Assembly (NCBI GenBank): GCA_937873685.1 | Contig: CALMYO010000142.1 | Coordinates: 1-35,151 of the forward strand | Direction: 5' to 3' | Length of the DNA: 35,151 nt | Origin: an uncultured Paracoccaceae bacterium | GTDB lineage: Bacteria; Pseudomonadota; Alphaproteobacteria; Rhizobiales; Rhizobiaceae | In this document: piece after piece, positions 1 to 8,483 of the stretch | How positions within the stretch are numbered: the first letter of the stretch is position 1 | Layout: every line of letters starts with the position of its first letter | Notes under the pieces: generated by a model | What the model was told of the DNA's origin: nothing | What the model saw: only the letters and a program-made list of their open reading frames with translations | The model's database searches: none | Made by a program: the position numbers and the translations under genes

Positions 1-1
1 C

Positions 2-163
2 CACCATGCCGACGCTTTCGGGCTTGAACCGGCGCGCACGCTGTTCATCGACGACAGCGTGAAGAATGTTGAAGGCGCCATCGCTGCCGGCTGGCAGGCG
101 GTGCATTTCACTGACTCTGAAAAGCTGGCAAGGGATCTGCGTTCGCTTGGATTGACATATTGA
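2..163 (+). CDS. HAD-superfamily hydrolase, C-terminal fragment
   Basis: This is the last 53 codons of a gene that begins before the window, ending in TGA at 161-163. The visible peptide contains TLFIDDSVKNVEGA followed by AAGW. That is the C-terminal acidic (DD) motif of haloacid dehalogenase-like phosphohydrolases, where the two aspartates help bind Mg2+. The short tail after it is typical of the small, roughly 200-residue YihX/HAD-IA type. The nucleophile aspartate and cap domain lie off the window, so the substrate cannot be inferred. The gene converges on the lipoprotein gene that follows, and I see no clear hairpin in the 71 nt between them. Confidence 0.75.
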   Translation, partial: HHADAFGLEPARTLFIDDSVKNVEGAIAAGWQAVHFTDSEKLARDLRSLGLTY

Positions 164-234
164 CCAGAGCGACAGTTGTTGCCCGCGCATCGCCGGGACC
201 GGCTCGCAGGCAAGTCGATTGACGTAATGGCGCG

Positions 235-609
235 TCAGACCGCGCTGGTCGCCCGTGTCATGGAGAAGCGTTCGCCCCCATCGTCGGTGCAATTCAGCAC
301 CGACGGGCTGGAAAGACGGCAGGTCGCGTTTTTGGAGCGGCCGCTGGTCTCCGACGTGAGGATGAGGCTGTAGTCGGTTGCCGATATCTGGCGATAGGAA
401 CCGCGCACCAGAACCGCGCCACTTTCGAAATCTGTCCACACAGTGCGCTGGCTGTTGAACGAGGCGCGATAAAGGCTATCCGGACCGATCCACGACCCCT
501 CGATCACCACTGGCTGGCGCGCCACCGGCAGCTCTTCCTGCGTGGTCGTGCAAGCGGCAGCGCCGAAAGCAACAGCCGCAAGCAACCCGCTCCGAATGAA
601 TGACCGCAT
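235..609 (-). CDS. Omp10-like outer membrane lipoprotein
   Basis: A 124-residue protein begins with MRSFIRSGLLAAVAFGAAAC, a lipoprotein signal peptide with a lipobox (GAAAC) and an expected lipidated Cys20. The body matches from memory the pattern of Brucella Omp10: an IEGSW motif after the linker, a central beta-rich segment, then a C-terminal CRLSSPSVLNCT followed by GERFSMTR. Brucella has a closely similar NC-LVSPTQLNCT-GSRFSLTR block. The two cysteines in this block probably form a disulfide. This family is an outer membrane lipoprotein of Rhizobiales, probably related to protease-inhibitor-like small beta-barrels; its function here is inferred only. It is a single gene, convergent with the HAD gene. 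Confidence 0.7.
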   Translation of the reverse strand: MRSFIRSGLLAAVAFGAAACTTTQEELPVARQPVVIEGSWIGPDSLYRASFNSQRTVWTDFESGAVLVRGSYRQISATDYSLILTSETSGRSKNATCRLSSPSVLNCTDDGGERFSMTRATSAV

Positions 610-700
610 CGTCTACTCCCGTATCCTGCCCCTGGACCGGACCGACTTATACCCAACAACGCGCGGGCGCGAAACCCGTGGCGCCTTTCCCGGTGTAACT

Positions 701-1150
701 TTACGTAACCGCGCCGATTCGTCGCTGGTAGAACGCGATCGTCTCGACGCGGTCGATACGGTTGCCCTGGAAATACCACCACTGATAGCTTTCGCCATCG
801 GTCGTCGAGTTGTCCGCATGGGCGCGAACCCGCCAGCTGCAGCGGGTCGCGGCCTTGCTTTCATCGGCGATCACGTCGATCACTTCGTAACGCTCGAACC
901 TGAAATCGCGGGAAAACAGCTGCATCGCAGAAAGCGCCTGCTGCTGCCCCATGACCGTATAGGAGCCGAGCAGCCTTGCGAAGCCGTGCTGGTCGCCCTG
1001 ATGCTCGTTCACGGCCTTCGAGACGTAGAGCACCTCATCGGTGAACCACGCCGCAACGGCCTGGAAGTCGTTGTCGCGAAATGCTTCAAGCGCGTCGAAC
1101 ACGATGCTTTTCAACAGCACCGGTGACGATACATGTCCTGCTTCCTGCAT
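701..1150 (-). CDS. NTF2-like (SnoaL/DUF4440-type) protein
   Basis: I start this 149-residue protein at the ATG at 1150, because the longer open frame runs back into homospermidine synthase. The N-terminal helix includes FDALEAFRDNDFQAVAAWF. The C-terminal strands (SWRVRAHADNSTTDGESYQ, then WWYFQGNRIDRVETIAFY) have the alpha+beta cone pattern of the nuclear transport factor 2/SnoaL superfamily, which includes polyketide cyclase-like and ketosteroid isomerase-like proteins. No catalytic residues can be assigned. The gene lies 79 nt downstream of hss on the same strand, so co-transcription is possible. There is no good ribosome binding site at a proper distance from this ATG; a GTG ten codons further in is an alternative start. 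Confidence 0.6.
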   Translation of the reverse strand: MQEAGHVSSPVLLKSIVFDALEAFRDNDFQAVAAWFTDEVLYVSKAVNEHQGDQHGFARLLGSYTVMGQQQALSAMQLFSRDFRFERYEVIDVIADESKAATRCSWRVRAHADNSTTDGESYQWWYFQGNRIDRVETIAFYQRRIGAVT

Positions 1151-1229
1151 GCCCCTGCCCCCGCCGGGCGCTGACAGGCCCGCCGAATTCCTTGTAGAGG
1201 TTGAAGGATTGCTACCCAGGCTGAAAATG

Positions 1230-2678
1230 TCAACGTACCAGAACGTTGAGGAATTGCCACGGATCGGTTGTATCGAGTTGTTCCGGGAACAAGCCGGGCC
1301 GCCCGTCGAGCGGCGTCCAGTCGGTATAGTGGCCCTCGACCGGGCCGAGATAGGGGCGCTGGACTTCAAGGCAGCGGCGGAAATCCATCTCGTCGGCCTC
1401 GACGATGCCGGCCTGCGGATTCTCGAGCGCCCACACCATGCCGGCGAGAACCGCCGAACTCACCTGCAGCCCTGTCGCGTTCTGGTAAGGTACAAGATGC
1501 CGCGCTTCATCCAGCGTGAGGCGCGAGCCGTACCAGTAGGCGTTCCGGTCGTGGCCGTAGACAAGCACGCCGAGTTCGTCCGCCCCGTCAATCAGTTCGT
1601 CCTCGTCGAGCACGTGCAGTTTGGCCTGTGCGTTGCCGCCATTGCCGAACATCTCGTGCAGTGAAAGCACGGCGTCGTTGCAGGGATGGTAGGCGTAGTG
1701 GCAGGTTGGACGATACGCCGCAGCGCCGTCGGCATTGCGAACCGTGAAGTAATCGGCAATCGAGATCGCCTCGTTGTGGGTGACGAGGAAGCCGTACTGC
1801 GCGCCCGGCGTCGGGCACCATGTGCGCACGCGCGTGTTGGCGCCCGGTTGTTCCAGGAAGATCGCCGCCTTGCAGCCGGCCTCGTGGCCACGCGCGTTGT
1901 CCGGCCGCCATTTTTCATGCGTACCCCAGCCGAGTTCGGCCGGCTGCAGGCCTTCGGATATGAAGCCTTCGACCGACCAGGTGTTCCAGAACACGTTGAG
2001 GGGCTTCGGATTGCGGGTGCGTTGCGTGTCGCGTTCGGCGATGTGGATGCCCTTGACGCCGACCTGTTGCATCAGCCGCGCCCAGCCGGCGCGATCATCC
2101 GGCCCCGGCTCGGCGACGCCGGGCGCCAGTTCGGCCGCCAGATCGACAAGCGCCTGCTTGACGAACCACGATACCATGCCGGGATTGGCGCCGCAGCATG
2201 ACACCGCGGTTGCGCCGCCCGGATTGGCGGCCTTTTCCGCGCGCACAGTCTCGCGCAGCGCATAGTTGGTGCGCGAGGCGTTGGAGGCCGTCTTGTCGAA
2301 GTAAAAACCGAGCCACGGCTCGACCACGGTGTCAATGTAGAGAACGCCGAGCTTTCGGCACAGCCGCATGAGGTCAAGCGATGAGGTGTCGACGGACAGG
2401 TTGACGCAGAAGCCCTGACCTTCGCCTTGCGTCAGCAGCGGCGTCAGCAGCTCCTCGTAATTATCGCGCGTCACGGCCGACTGGATGAACCGCACGCCGT
2501 GGCGCTTCAGGATTTCGGCGTTCTCGCCTTCCGGATGCGGGTCTATGACGACGAAGCGCGATTCGTCATACTCGAAATGGCGTTCGATCAGCGGCAACGT
2601 GCCGCGCCCGATCGAGCCGAAGCCGATCATCACGATGGGTCCGGTGATCTTCGCGTGGATCGGATATGTCGGCGCCAT
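1230..2678 (-). CDS. hss: homospermidine synthase
   Basis: This 482-residue enzyme is a full-length bacterial homospermidine synthase. It makes sym-homospermidine from two putrescines, or from putrescine and spermidine, using NAD+ as a prosthetic hydride carrier. The N-terminus has the Rossmann glycine motif MIGFGSIGRGTLPL (about residues 17-30) and the acidic strand end VVIDPHPEGE. The middle has SVDTSSLDLMRLC and AVSCCGANPGMVSWF, and the C-terminal catalytic domain follows, as in the Blastochloris viridis type enzyme related to saccharopine dehydrogenase. The start at 2678 is supported by GGGAG eight bases upstream. Homospermidine is the main polyamine of many Rhizobiales. A second polyamine-synthase-like gene lies at 17459-19021. 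Confidence 0.93.
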   Translation of the reverse strand: MAPTYPIHAKITGPIVMIGFGSIGRGTLPLIERHFEYDESRFVVIDPHPEGENAEILKRHGVRFIQSAVTRDNYEELLTPLLTQGEGQGFCVNLSVDTSSLDLMRLCRKLGVLYIDTVVEPWLGFYFDKTASNASRTNYALRETVRAEKAANPGGATAVSCCGANPGMVSWFVKQALVDLAAELAPGVAEPGPDDRAGWARLMQQVGVKGIHIAERDTQRTRNPKPLNVFWNTWSVEGFISEGLQPAELGWGTHEKWRPDNARGHEAGCKAAIFLEQPGANTRVRTWCPTPGAQYGFLVTHNEAISIADYFTVRNADGAAAYRPTCHYAYHPCNDAVLSLHEMFGNGGNAQAKLHVLDEDELIDGADELGVLVYGHDRNAYWYGSRLTLDEARHLVPYQNATGLQVSSAVLAGMVWALENPQAGIVEADEMDFRRCLEVQRPYLGPVEGHYTDWTPLDGRPGLFPEQLDTTDPWQFLNVLVR

Positions 2679-2781
2679 GTCGCTGCTCCCTTTTTGCTCG
2701 TCGCGGCGACCCGGTTAGAGGCAGAGAACAGCTTCGACAAATGTTTTTTTGCGTGGCGCCGCGAGCCAGCCAAACGAGCGA

Positions 2782-3834
2782 TCAATCCGGCTTCGTTGCG
2801 GCGATCCCGGCCAGGACTTCCTGAAGCGTCGCCATGTCGGCTTCCATTCCCTTGTAGCGCAATTGCTCCGGCGTCATGCGGCCAAGTTGTTCGACCAGCA
2901 AGGCCGCCGCCTCGCGCCCCTCCGGCAACCGCCGCAGCGTGTCGATCGGATCGATGTCGATGCGGATGGTGAACAGGATGTCGCCGCTTTGCGGCAGTTT
3001 TCGCAGCGTCTGCCGTTCGCGGCGATAGTAGCCGCGCGCGTCGTAGTCGGTCTCGTCGTGCGGGTCGGCGCGACCGGCGGCCCGCGCGGCGCGCACCGCC
3101 TCGCCACGCGGATGGTACAGCGCGTCGCTGTGATGCAGCGACCAGTTCGCCCGCTTCACCGGCTGATCGACCAGCAGGTTGTCGAAGATGCGTTCGATCA
3201 GCACCGCCGGACGGGTGCCCGGACCGTAGCCCGGAACCGGCTGGTGGATGTCCTGCATCGGCCGGGCGAATTTTTCTGTCAGCGTCCATGAGGAGGGAAA
3301 GCAGACGACGGCGGCGACGAGCCGCCAACCGCCCTCGCCCTTGCGCATGATGACGAGATCCTCCTGCACCAGCTTTGCTGCGGCGACCAGCGGCGGGGTT
3401 TGCGGATCGTCAAGCGGGACCAGTCGCGTTTGCCCGCTTTCGCCTTGACGCTTCGCAGACTGATCCCTGTTTCCCGAAACAGCATCCGCCTTCTCCGCAC
3501 CAGCGCAATCGATGCGCATCATACGGGCGCCCGGCACGCCTTCGACTGAGTAGACTGACGGGAAGCGTCGCGGCAAATGCTCGGCAAGCAACTCCAGAAC
3601 CTCGGCCTGCGCCGTCCGGGTGTCGGCCTCTTCCACAAACACCTTGTCGCGCAATTCGGCGAGCAGCCGCTCGCGCTCGACCAAATACGCGCCCAGACGC
3701 TCGTCTACCGTGATCCAGTCGGCAAGGTCGAGCGGCGTCAGGCCGATTGCGAAGGGCGTGGCGGGGGTGATGGTCAGAACGGCAGGCGGACTTACCTTTA
3801 CCGTTCCCGACGTCGAAGCTTGTCGTGTTGTCAT
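2782..3834 (-). CDS. DUF3445 protein, heme-dependent oxidative N-demethylase-like
   Basis: A 350-residue protein is called from the ATG at 3834; the open frame extends upstream but overlaps the TIR gene. It matches the DUF3445 family (PF11927), now named for heme-dependent oxidative N-demethylase alpha subunits. Recognisable blocks are VDERLGAYLVERERLL, the segment KLVQEDLVIMRK, the FPSSW block with WTLTEKFARPMQDIHQPVPG, RIFDNL, RANWSLH and a C-terminal TIRIDIDPIDTLR. By family it may oxidatively remove methyl groups from a secondary amine, but no electron-transfer partner genes (flavin/ferredoxin subunits) are next to it, so the substrate is unknown. A polar Lys/Gln/Asp-rich insert lies around residues 125-155. 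It shares the strand of the TIR genes with a 20-nt gap. Confidence 0.75.
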   Translation of the reverse strand: MTTRQASTSGTVKVSPPAVLTITPATPFAIGLTPLDLADWITVDERLGAYLVERERLLAELRDKVFVEEADTRTAQAEVLELLAEHLPRRFPSVYSVEGVPGARMMRIDCAGAEKADAVSGNRDQSAKRQGESGQTRLVPLDDPQTPPLVAAAKLVQEDLVIMRKGEGGWRLVAAVVCFPSSWTLTEKFARPMQDIHQPVPGYGPGTRPAVLIERIFDNLLVDQPVKRANWSLHHSDALYHPRGEAVRAARAAGRADPHDETDYDARGYYRRERQTLRKLPQSGDILFTIRIDIDPIDTLRRLPEGREAAALLVEQLGRMTPEQLRYKGMEADMATLQEVLAGIAATKPD

Positions 3835-3854
3835 CACTCTGGCGTCGCCGGCTC

Positions 3855-4289
3855 TCAAGCCGCGATCCGGTTGAGGGTCAAAGCGTCGACTGGAGATTCT
3901 TCCGGTACCTGGCTTGCAGTCACGACGACGCTGTCGCTGATCAGGCGTGCGAAATCGCTGATCCAAAGCCGGTTCGAAACCGGAGTGACAGCGGCTTTGC
4001 GCTTTCTGAGGGCACGGGTCGCTCCGAGTTCTGCCAGAGCGTTCTTGCCTGCGCCTTCACGGGCAGGCAGGACGAAGACGAAATGTCCGGCGTTGCGAAG
4101 TTCATCGAGGATAACGTCCTGCCATCCTTCACCTGAACGGATTCGGCTTGCCGAATCGAATGCACTATAGACGTGGCGGCGTAACTGGATTGCAAGTCGC
4201 GCCGCGAAATCCGCATCCTCACGCGCATAAGCAATGAAGACGCTTTTACCCGAAATTCCAGAGCGGAGATGATCCTCACGTGCTTTCAT
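3855..4289 (-). CDS. small TIR-domain protein (second of tandem pair)
   Basis: A 144-residue protein consists almost entirely of one TIR domain. The first strand is SVFIAYAREDADFAARLA (residues 16-33), the BB-loop region carries RIRSGEGWQDVI, and the helix after strand D has NALAELGA with Glu87 at the place of the NADase catalytic glutamate. TIR domains of bacteria cleave NAD+ or make cyclic ADP-ribose signals, or act as scaffolds; no fused sensor is visible here. The ATG at 4289 is preferred over the GTG one codon earlier because GGAG lies about eight bases upstream. The start overlaps the end of the upstream TIR gene by 14 nt, suggesting translational coupling. Activity is inference. Confidence 0.8.
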   Translation of the reverse strand: MKAREDHLRSGISGKSVFIAYAREDADFAARLAIQLRRHVYSAFDSASRIRSGEGWQDVILDELRNAGHFVFVLPAREGAGKNALAELGATRALRKRKAAVTPVSNRLWISDFARLISDSVVVTASQVPEESPVDALTLNRIAA

Positions 4290-4692
4290 CACTTTTCACT
4301 CCACATCGCGCCGCCAATTCCGAGAAATACGACTTCAGTTCATTGATGTCGAGATAGTTCTTTGCCCGCAGAAAGGTCGCCCCACCCTTGTCGCCATCAA
4401 TTGCGTTCATGTCGATCGCATACAGTACGGTGACAATCCGCAATCCCAACGCCCTCGCTGCCCCGATCTTCACACACTCCCATTTGCGGTCGACAGCCCA
4501 AGGCGTGAAAAGTGCAACGAGTTCGTCGCATTGCGACAACTCCTCGAAAATCCGCTGCTCGATGTCGTCACCCTTGGCTATATCGTTAATATCGATGAAT
4601 GTTTCATTTCCCAGGGACCGCAACCGGGCTTCGATCTGGCTCGCCACCCATCGATCTCACCAAGCATGGGAAATGAAGATCTTGTAGCCCAT
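4276..4692 (-). pseudogene. TIR-domain gene with in-frame TGA at codon 12
   Basis: The ATG at 4692 has a good ribosome binding site (AAGGAG, about six bases upstream) and opens with MGYKIFISHAW, the typical first strand of a TIR domain. Codon 12 (4657-4659) is TGA, and the same frame continues with DRWVASQIEARLRSLG and a complete TIR domain to 4276. FTPWAVDRKWE holds the candidate catalytic Glu72. A GTG at 4647 could restart translation four codons after the stop, but that product lacks strand A and so is unlikely to fold normally. This could be real decay, a strain-specific mutation or a base-call error. The gene is otherwise intact over about 138 codons and is followed by its sister TIR gene with a 14-nt overlap. 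Confidence 0.8.
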
Positions 4693-4736
4693 CGCTCACT
4701 CCTTCGCGCCATGATTGCACGAACAAGAGCAGATAC

Positions 4737-6587
4737 CTACCCCTCCATCGCCTCCAGTTCGTCGATGATCTCCTCGATCACTTTCAGCCCGCCGGCCCAG
4801 AATCCGGGGTCGGAAGCGTCGAGGCCGAAAGGGGCGAGCAGTTCGGAGTGATGCTTTGTGCCGCCGGCGGCCAGCATCGCGAAATAGCGGTCCTGGAAGC
4901 CCGGCTCGGCGTGCTGGTAGACGGCATACAGCGCGTTCACCAGGCAATCGCCGAAGGCGTAGGCGTAGACATAGAATGGCGAGTGGATGAAGTGCGGGAT
5001 GTAGGTCCAGAAGGTCTCGTAGCCCGGGCCAAACCGAATCGCAGGCCCGAGGCTATCGCGCTGCACGTCAAGCCAGATTTCGCCGAGACGCTCTGCCGTC
5101 AGCTCGCCGTCGCGCCGCTCCTCATGCACCTTGCGCTCGAAGAGGTAGAAGGCGATCTGGCGCACGACCGTGTTGATCATGTCCTCGGCCTTCTGCGCCA
5201 GCATCGCCTTGCGTTCGCGCCGGTCCGTCGTCTTGTCGAGCAGCGAGCGGAAGGTCAGCATCTCGCCGAAAACCGAGGCTGTCTCGGCAAGCGTCAGCGG
5301 CGTCGCCGACATCAGTGCGCCCTGCGCGCCGGCCAGCACCTGGTGCACGCCATGGCCGAGTTCATGCGCGAGCGTCATCACGTCACGCGGCTTGCCGAGA
5401 TAGTTCAACAGCACATAGGGATGGGCCGAGGGTACGGTTGGATGGGCAAACGCGCCCGGCGCCTGGCGGGCCCGGGCCGGCGCTCCGCCCCGGCGGCGCG
5501 CGAAGAGGCGGGGGGCTACCCCCCCCTTGCGCGGAGCGACCCCGCCATAGGCCGAGAGCACGATGGCGCGCGCTTCGTTCCAGCCGATCAGCGCCTGCGG
5601 CGTCTCGGGCAGCGGCGCGTTGCGATCCCAATGGTTCAGTTGCTCCATGCCGAGCCAGCGGGCCTTGAGCGCATAGTAGCGGTGCGACAGGCGCGGGAAG
5701 GCGTCGCGCACGGCTTCCACCAGCGCATTGACAACTTCCGGCTCCACCCGGTTCGCCAGATGGCGCGAATCGGCGACATCGCCGAAGCCTCGCCAGCGGT
5801 CGGAAATCTCCTTGTCCTTGGCGAGCGTGTTGGTGATCAGCGCAAACAGGCGCAGGTTGGCGGCGAAGGTTTTCGCCAGCGCCTCGGCGGCGGTCTTTCG
5901 CTTGTCCGGATCCGGATCCTGGAGGATGTTGAGCGTCTCCTCCAGACCCTTCTCCCCGTCCGGAAGCGCAAACCGCAGCGCCGTCATCGTCTCGTCGAAC
6001 AGGCGGTTCCAGGCCGCGCGGCCGGTCAGCGTCTTCTCGTGGAACAACTGCTCCACCCGGTCTTCCAATTGGTAAGGACGCTCCTTGCGCAGATCGTCGA
6101 CCCAGGGACGATAATGGGCCAGCCTTGCATCGGCGGCGAACGCCTCTTCCATCGCCGCGTCGTCGATACGGTTGATCTCGAGCGCGAAGAAAAGCAGGTG
6201 CGCGCTGGCGTCGGTCAGCTTCTGCTGCACGTCGCCGTAGAACTTCGCGCGCGCAACGTCGGACGTGTCGCCGGCATAGAGCAGGCCGGCATAGGACGCG
6301 ATCCGGCCCATGAGTTCGTCGAGCGCCTCGTAGCCTTCGATCGCCTCGCCCAGCCTGCGCTCGCTCGCAGCCTGTGCGAGCTTGCCTTTCCATTCCGTCT
6401 CGAAGGCCTGCGCGCGTTCGCTGGCGGCGCCAAGATCGCCCGCCAGTTCGGACGAATCCATCGCCGGGTAAAGGTCGGCCAGGTTCCACTCCGGCAAATC
6501 GCCGAGCGCAGATGCGCCGGAAGCGCGCGCTTCAGCGCCGGCGCTTGCCACCGCAGGGTGATTGACAGAACGATCGGTTCGAAACAT
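4737..6587 (-). CDS. pepF: oligoendopeptidase F family, M3 metallopeptidase
   Basis: A cytoplasmic zinc peptidase of about 616 residues, called from the ATG at 6587; a TTG at 6620 opens the longest frame. The N-terminal block LPEWNLADLYPAMDS is characteristic of the PepF/M3B clade. The catalytic motif AHELGHGVHQVLAG (HEXXH) lies near residue 410, and the third zinc ligand glutamate follows in LAETASVFGEML. The C-terminal block FIHSPFYVYAYAFGDCLV is normal for the family. It degrades short peptides. Oddly, the stretch at about 5461-5540, before the conserved KAPGAFAHPT-like block, is saturated with G/C and departs from family sequence without changing length. Neighbours on the same strand are the TIR genes, 44 nt downstream. 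Confidence 0.88.
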   Translation of the reverse strand: MFRTDRSVNHPAVASAGAEARASGASALGDLPEWNLADLYPAMDSSELAGDLGAASERAQAFETEWKGKLAQAASERRLGEAIEGYEALDELMGRIASYAGLLYAGDTSDVARAKFYGDVQQKLTDASAHLLFFALEINRIDDAAMEEAFAADARLAHYRPWVDDLRKERPYQLEDRVEQLFHEKTLTGRAAWNRLFDETMTALRFALPDGEKGLEETLNILQDPDPDKRKTAAEALAKTFAANLRLFALITNTLAKDKEISDRWRGFGDVADSRHLANRVEPEVVNALVEAVRDAFPRLSHRYYALKARWLGMEQLNHWDRNAPLPETPQALIGWNEARAIVLSAYGGVAPRKGGVAPRLFARRRGGAPARARQAPGAFAHPTVPSAHPYVLLNYLGKPRDVMTLAHELGHGVHQVLAGAQGALMSATPLTLAETASVFGEMLTFRSLLDKTTDRRERKAMLAQKAEDMINTVVRQIAFYLFERKVHEERRDGELTAERLGEIWLDVQRDSLGPAIRFGPGYETFWTYIPHFIHSPFYVYAYAFGDCLVNALYAVYQHAEPGFQDRYFAMLAAGGTKHHSELLAPFGLDASDPGFWAGGLKVIEEIIDELEAMEG

Positions 6588-6746
6588 GGGCCGTTGTCCG
6601 TTTCCGTTCACGAAGCGCAAATCATTTGCATTGCAACGATTTTCGCCAGTTTTTGTTCACCAGTTTCCTTCAATGGCGGTTTATCGAACTGTGCCAGAGT
6701 GATCCAGAACCCGCCAAGGAAACATTCCACCCGGCTGATACCATAG

Positions 6747-8229
<1,483 letters not shown>

Positions 8230-8483
8230 CAGCGCACGGCAATCCGGTTTATCGACTATCGAAACCGCCGTTCACCATATGTTGCAATGCACACACAGGC
8301 TGTGTCCTGCCGCCACTGGCATTGCCCGGTAAGCTCTGGTAAACCACGCGCGCAAATGCAGGGCGGGCAGTTGAGCCATGTCAATTTCTGACCGTAATTG
8401 GCTGCAATAAGATGGAATTAACCAATCGCGGGAATAGTCCGTCTTTGGGGGACGGTTCACTGGACACGCCTGCTTTGAGCAAC

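Noticed and set aside
4657-4659. TGA as a selenocysteine codon in the TIR gene
   Set aside because: No SECIS-like hairpin stands out directly after it, TIR domains have no Sec at this place, and a plain nonsense change is simpler.
6626-6636. TTGCATTGCAA palindrome between pepF and the sigma-54 regulator
   Set aside because: Half-sites of five bases with a one-base centre are too short and do not fit FNR/NnrR spacing.
4848-6746. Long plus-strand open frame of 632 codons opposite pepF
   Set aside because: It is a high-GC antisense shadow: no family resemblance, His/Arg/Gln-rich composition, and the minus strand clearly codes an M3 peptidase.
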